From Physcia stellaris (lineage: Eukaryota > Ascomycota > Lecanoromycetes > Caliciales > Physciaceae), in NCBI GenBank assembly GCA_018902385.1, contig JABSSW010000005.1, positions 248,001 through 312,000 on the forward strand: a stretch of 64,000 nt of DNA, in the 5' to 3' direction. Position numbers and translations under genes: made by a program. Positions 60,258 through 64,000 of the stretch are shown piece by piece. The notes beneath the pieces are model-generated. The model made no database searches, was not told where the DNA came from, and saw only the letters and a list, made by a program, of their open reading frames with translations. Every line of letters begins with the position of its first letter. The first letter of the stretch is position 1.

Positions 60258-60399
60258 CAGTCCCCTACCACAGCGGGTGAATAGCGCGGATTAGGGTCAG
60301 GGATTTTATCCCTGTCTAGCAGGGATGATTTTGGTGGAGCTAACTTCTTGAGGCTAAATCAAGCATTTCACGCTATTCACCCGCTGTGAAAGGGGACTG
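60258..60399. mobile_element. Tc1/mariner (Fot1/pogo-like) MITE
   Basis: A 142-base element bounded by TA on both sides (60,256-60,257 and 60,400-60,401), the target duplication typical of this superfamily. The terminal inverted repeats are about 30 bases. The left end starts CAGTCCCCTACCACAGCGGG and the right end, read in reverse, starts CAGTCCCCTTTCACAGCGGG. They differ at only two places over 30 positions. The interior has no coding capacity and contains a smaller inverted pair (CAGGGAT/ATCCCTG). Near-identical ends suggest recent movement by a transposase encoded elsewhere. Confidence 0.88.
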
Positions 60400-61098
60400 T
60401 ACCTGGATAATTCTCCTTCCTTTCGTTGCCAGACTTTTGTAGCTAGAAGTGTACGTCTACCTTAAACCAGTTGATTGGAGTCTGTTTCTCGTGTACGCTA
60501 CGATGTTTCCTGGCTATGCCGATAATTTTTCATTTCAAGACGGCCTTCTCTACATGTAGGTTGAGCGTCGCCTTCTTCATAATGCATCGAGACCAATGTC
60601 AATGGTAATGAATTTGGGTGTCAATACGTAACCCTAACGTAATTCTCGCTATACTTAAGACAGAGCACACCATGGACCATGAGTAGATACCTATCCTGAA
60701 CCATGGATTAACTTTTACCGAGTCGAGGAAAATCGATCGACGACCTTGGAAGACGACTCTAGGGTTGTAGGTCGAGTGGGGAGATCAGGCTCGAGGGAAC
60801 GTACCAGGTAACAAATGACCAAGAAATCTAAATACATGCCAATTGTGTAAGCTTCGATGACAACATCAGTAGCTTTCCCGACGTTAACCTTGTTTCTTCA
60901 AACGAAGACCTGTAAAGCGAGTGCCTCTGTGGCGCGGTTGATGGTTCGAGGGTTTAGGGTTAAGAAATGTGTACAGTCGCTACTTGAGGGCTGAAGTTTT
61001 CCCCGCAGCAGCGTAGGAATTCTCACGGTACCTGGTGCTCAGCAGGTACTCGTATGTATCATCGGAACTCACATGCAATGCGTTTTCGTCTGCTCGTG
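60400..61098. other. Intergenic
   Basis: No coding potential. A single TTTAGGGTTA string at about 60,952-60,961 resembles one and a half telomere units and may be chance. Confidence 0.4.
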
Positions 61099-61640
61099 TT
61101 ACGCAGCAGTCATGCTGACACCGCCGCTCGCAGCATGTATGAGCTCCACTGCGGTGCACCTCTGCACGCACAATGACCTACCCTTGTCATCCAGAACCTC
61201 GCCGCCCTCGGCGGAACGTCCTTCGCAAAAGATCACAGAGGCGGCCAAATCATTCCACACGCCGTTCTGCATCAAAATCCTGCATGCGCGGTTTTTAGCA
61301 TCGTATCCGGACGGCGTACCTCGTAGTCGATCACTGGGATCTCCGAAGGTCGGATAATTGACGTGGACCTTGTCCAGATGTCGCGACTCGCTGTTGTGAG
61401 TGCCTGGCTGGTTGGCTTCGGATAAGCTGGTCGTAGTTAGTATGTCGTCAACGAGTGGTTTACCTCGTACTCGGACCATCAAGCTGCATCCGCTACTTAT
61501 ACCAGCAGTACGCCACTGCACGTGCGACAAGTAGCGATTGTCTGGTAGCGAGCGAGATGCAGCTAAGTTATGGCAGATTTTGCATTCGTCGTTCAGCTCA
61601 GCATCAACATCTTTCCGTGACGAGTAGCATTCGGATCATG
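61099..61640 (-). CDS. Possible exon of a HET-like or related gene
   Basis: A minus-strand frame is open from about 61,627 to the stop at 61,099, roughly 175 codons. Its start, DECKICHNLAASRSLPDNRY followed by GCSLMV, resembles the CxxC-xL...Y...GC stretch found before the domain in many fungal HET proteins. The HET blocks themselves are not present. Further minus-strand coding-like sequence at 61,822-61,604 has a good intron (GTAAGG to CCACAG) but does not join in phase. Fragment or pseudogene is most likely. Confidence 0.3.
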
Positions 61641-62980
61641 TCGGTTGAGATTTTCACACTCTCGACCTGTGGAAGGTTAATGGATGCCTGTCGGGGAAGA
61701 AGTCGCCTTACCGTATGGGCTTGTAGATCGACAAGCTGAAATTGCGATGCCTGACCATGGAACTGCACAGTGACAGCGTTAGCTATCAAGGCGACAGGTT
61801 TGATTGGTATTCGGACATTCACAAGAGCTTATCGTTCCATGTGCTCATTGGGTGGAAAGGGATCCAAAGAAGTTCGTGTCGATGATTGGTGAAGCTCCAT
61901 GACTCTGATGGCGGTGAACAAGATCGTCTCTGGGCGTCGCATTCTCATCACGAAACGAATCACATCTGCGCTGCTAAGTCGAGGCAACAATGGTTAACAC
62001 GAGATTCGTAGTCTCCTCGCTATGGTGGATTAATTAATTGGTGGGGATAACATCAGACGATCAAAGATCAGATCCAGAGCCGTGCGGATTCCACCCAAAC
62101 GGTCGACCCGCACATGGTGTTGTAAGACAGAGGGAAGGTGTCAGCAGTCAGCAGTCAGCACCTTACTTTTACGACTCGATGAGTGTTTGGAGGGGATGTG
62201 AGTGAGATCGAGCTATCGATAAGGAAAATCCTCCTGCGTCTCTGCAAGGCTCCTCCGATAAGGTGTCATCGCCTACTGGGTGGTGGTAGCGGATTACACG
62301 CCGTATCCGTACTGGATGTAGATTGTCAGGAGCTCCCTTCTCGGGCTAATAGAGGATGAGATGGTTTCTCCATGATATTGATAGCTTCACTTGCCGACAG
62401 ATGTTCCGCGTGAACGATGACCGGTAGTAGCGACTCCAATTAGTTGAGCACTTCTTAAGTCATTCACCGTCCATATACGATGGCGCGCATCCAAAAATAA
62501 CATGGCTTGAATGACCAAGGCTAGCTCATATGGAAGTCGACGGACTATCGACCGGAGGGGGCATTCGAGTCGTTCCGGAGAGTTGCGTCCGAGCTAGGCA
62601 AATAAGCGAACCTCGCTGCTTTTGCTGCCCTTTTAGCGGTAATTTTCCCCCCTGTCCCTGGTTTTATTGAGCAAGCAGCGCTAGTCCCAAAGGGAATATC
62701 GATTGAAATCCCTGACGACAGTCTTCTTCTCGTCCTGCTTGCCAGCCAAAAACGGGTGTTGGGCTAAGGGCCAGGCGTGGAGCCTTTATCTATTGAAATG
62801 TATTGGGTCCACTGCCGTCCCGTATTTCCCACCTACCCATCTTCCATATCCAGGTTTGCTGCTTTGCCCACAACCCTTCCTTCATCAACTCTCGCTTCCC
62901 CAACTTTCCTGCATTCCAGCACATTCCATTCGTTTGAACCCGCACTCGTTTGTGAGCGGTAGTATTCACTGTTTATCGCT
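61641..62980. other. Intergenic, promoter region of the GH16 gene
   Basis: It includes the fragment noted at 61,604-61,822 and then sequence without coding potential. A pyrimidine-rich stretch at about 62,850-62,940 precedes the GH16 start codon and is probably its leader. A plus-strand open frame at 62,703-63,083 overlaps the gene in another frame and is discarded. Confidence 0.4.
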
Positions 62981-64000
62981 ATGGAGGGGCAAGGATATTC
63001 TCAAGCCCAGGGCTACCCGATGGAACAGCGACGGCCTTATCAGACTTACACAGCTGCCACTTCAAGCAGTGCAACTCCAATGAGGCCGGGAACTCCAGAG
63101 CAGGACTCAATCAATGCCGCTCCTCAACGAGGCACCGGCACCAACCCCTTCGGTACTCCCTTCGCATCTGGACCAGCGTCCAGGAACGCGTCCTCATCAG
63201 CTGTCAATCTTCACCACGAAGCCCAGAACCAGAAATACTTTCATTCAAGGCGGGTGAGGAAGGGTGAAATTGAAAGGCCATGGTTGAACAAGAAGGATCC
63301 TAGGGAGAAATGGGTCACCATCATTCCTTTGATCGGTCTGGCTCTGGGTTTTGCCTTTGCAGGGTTTTTGGTCTACGATGGTCTCAAGACTGTGGTCAAG
63401 CACGACTATTGTCCCGTCCTCGATGACGATTTCTCCAAAGGCCTGGATACTAGCATCTGGACCAAAGAGGCCGAGGTTGGAGGCTTTGGGTAAGGCTTGC
63501 TATCCATGTGTTCGCAGGCTGTTTGTTGACAAAATATGCAGCAATGGTCAATTTGAGCAAACCACAACTACCGAGGAAAATGTTTACGTCCAAGACAGCA
63601 AATTGATAATCAAGCCAACGCTGCAGGATCCTGCACTCATCGAGAAAGACGGGGCCAGGATAGACTTGCTAGGACCCGACTGCTCGTCGGATCTATATAA
63701 GAATTGTCATGCCATCACCAATCTGACCAATGGCTCAATCGTCAACCCGGTCAAGTCTGGCCGCATCAACACCAAGGCTGGAGCGAGAATTACATACGGT
63801 CGCGTTGAGGTCACTGCCATTCTACCTGAAGGTGACTGGCTATGGCCGGCTATCTGGTTGCTGCCTACTAAAGAAACTTACGGTCCCTGGCCGAAGTCTG
63901 GCGAGATCGACATCGCAGAGTCTCGTGGCAACAACTATACGTACGGCCAAGGAGGTAACAACATCATTTCAAGCGCTCTTCATTGGGGCCCGAATCCCGC
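62981..64000 (+). CDS. Membrane-anchored GH16-family glucanase or transglycosidase, 5' part
   Basis: Exon 1 (62981-63489) and exon 2 (from 63542) are joined in phase across a 52-base intron (donor GTAAGG, acceptor TGCAG). The gene continues beyond the right edge. Residues 1-110 are a polar cytosolic tail; a single membrane segment lies at about 111-132 (WVTIIPLIGLALGFAFAGFL). The extracellular part is the start of a GH16 jelly roll, with SGRINTKAGARITYGRVEV, WPAIWLLP and the catalytic ExDxxE motif as SGEIDIAES (nucleophile and acid/base Glu). This anchored layout recalls Kre6/Skn1 and GNBP-like fungal GH16 proteins that work on beta-glucans of the cell wall. Incomplete here. Confidence 0.9.

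Noticed and set aside
59879-60271. 130-codon minus-strand open frame
   Set aside because: It begins inside the terminal repeat of the MITE and has no recognisable features.
60930-60965. Possible tRNA B-box (GGTTCGA)
   Set aside because: No matching A-box or cloverleaf can be drawn around it.

Overview
The window comes from a filamentous ascomycete (Pezizomycotina). The evidence is a hex1-type Woronin body gene ending in SRL, short introns (mostly 49-81 bases) with fungal splice and branch signals, a HET-domain gene, several small secreted proteins, and a large AT-rich block of mutated repeats of the kind left by repeat-induced mutation. Class or genus cannot be fixed from the sequence alone.

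Layout. (1) 1-3,880: normal composition, with hex1 on the minus strand. (2) About 3,880-25,830: an AT-rich, gene-poor block of mutated repeats. It holds a Ty1/copia fossil (~5.5-6.3 kb), a tandem pair of an unclassified ~3.1 kb unit (A+B, 6.65-15.27 kb), a TA-rich desert (15.3-16.8 kb), a decayed hAT DNA transposon on the minus strand (16.8-20.8 kb) and a chromodomain Ty3/gypsy fossil (21.2-24.7 kb). A ~2.47 kb stretch of unmutated DNA (8,743-11,215) with an orphan gene interrupts the first A+B unit. (3) 25.8-33.9 kb: a transition zone with decayed coding sequence, including a multi-exon pseudogene on the minus strand. (4) 33.9-57 kb: the gene-rich part, with an SGNH-like membrane protein, an Mpv17/PMP22 protein, a HET protein, secreted proteins, a P450 with an apparent one-base frame break, a Cys-rich modular secreted protein, a RING protein, a SET-domain protein, an MFS transporter and a large type II membrane protein. 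(5) 57-64 kb: mostly degraded sequence, one small Tc1/mariner-type MITE, and the 5' part of a membrane-anchored GH16 gene that runs off the right edge.

The genes do not form one pathway or an obvious secondary-metabolite cluster. The most unusual signal is in the AT-rich block. Cytosines survive almost only before A or G, and CpT and CpC (ApG and GpG on the other strand) are nearly absent. This is the reverse of the classical CpA-directed RIP bias. The same block carries a recurrent paired heptamer, ATAATGC-N6-ATAATGC, in more than twenty places. It may be the mutated remnant of a family of similar introns.
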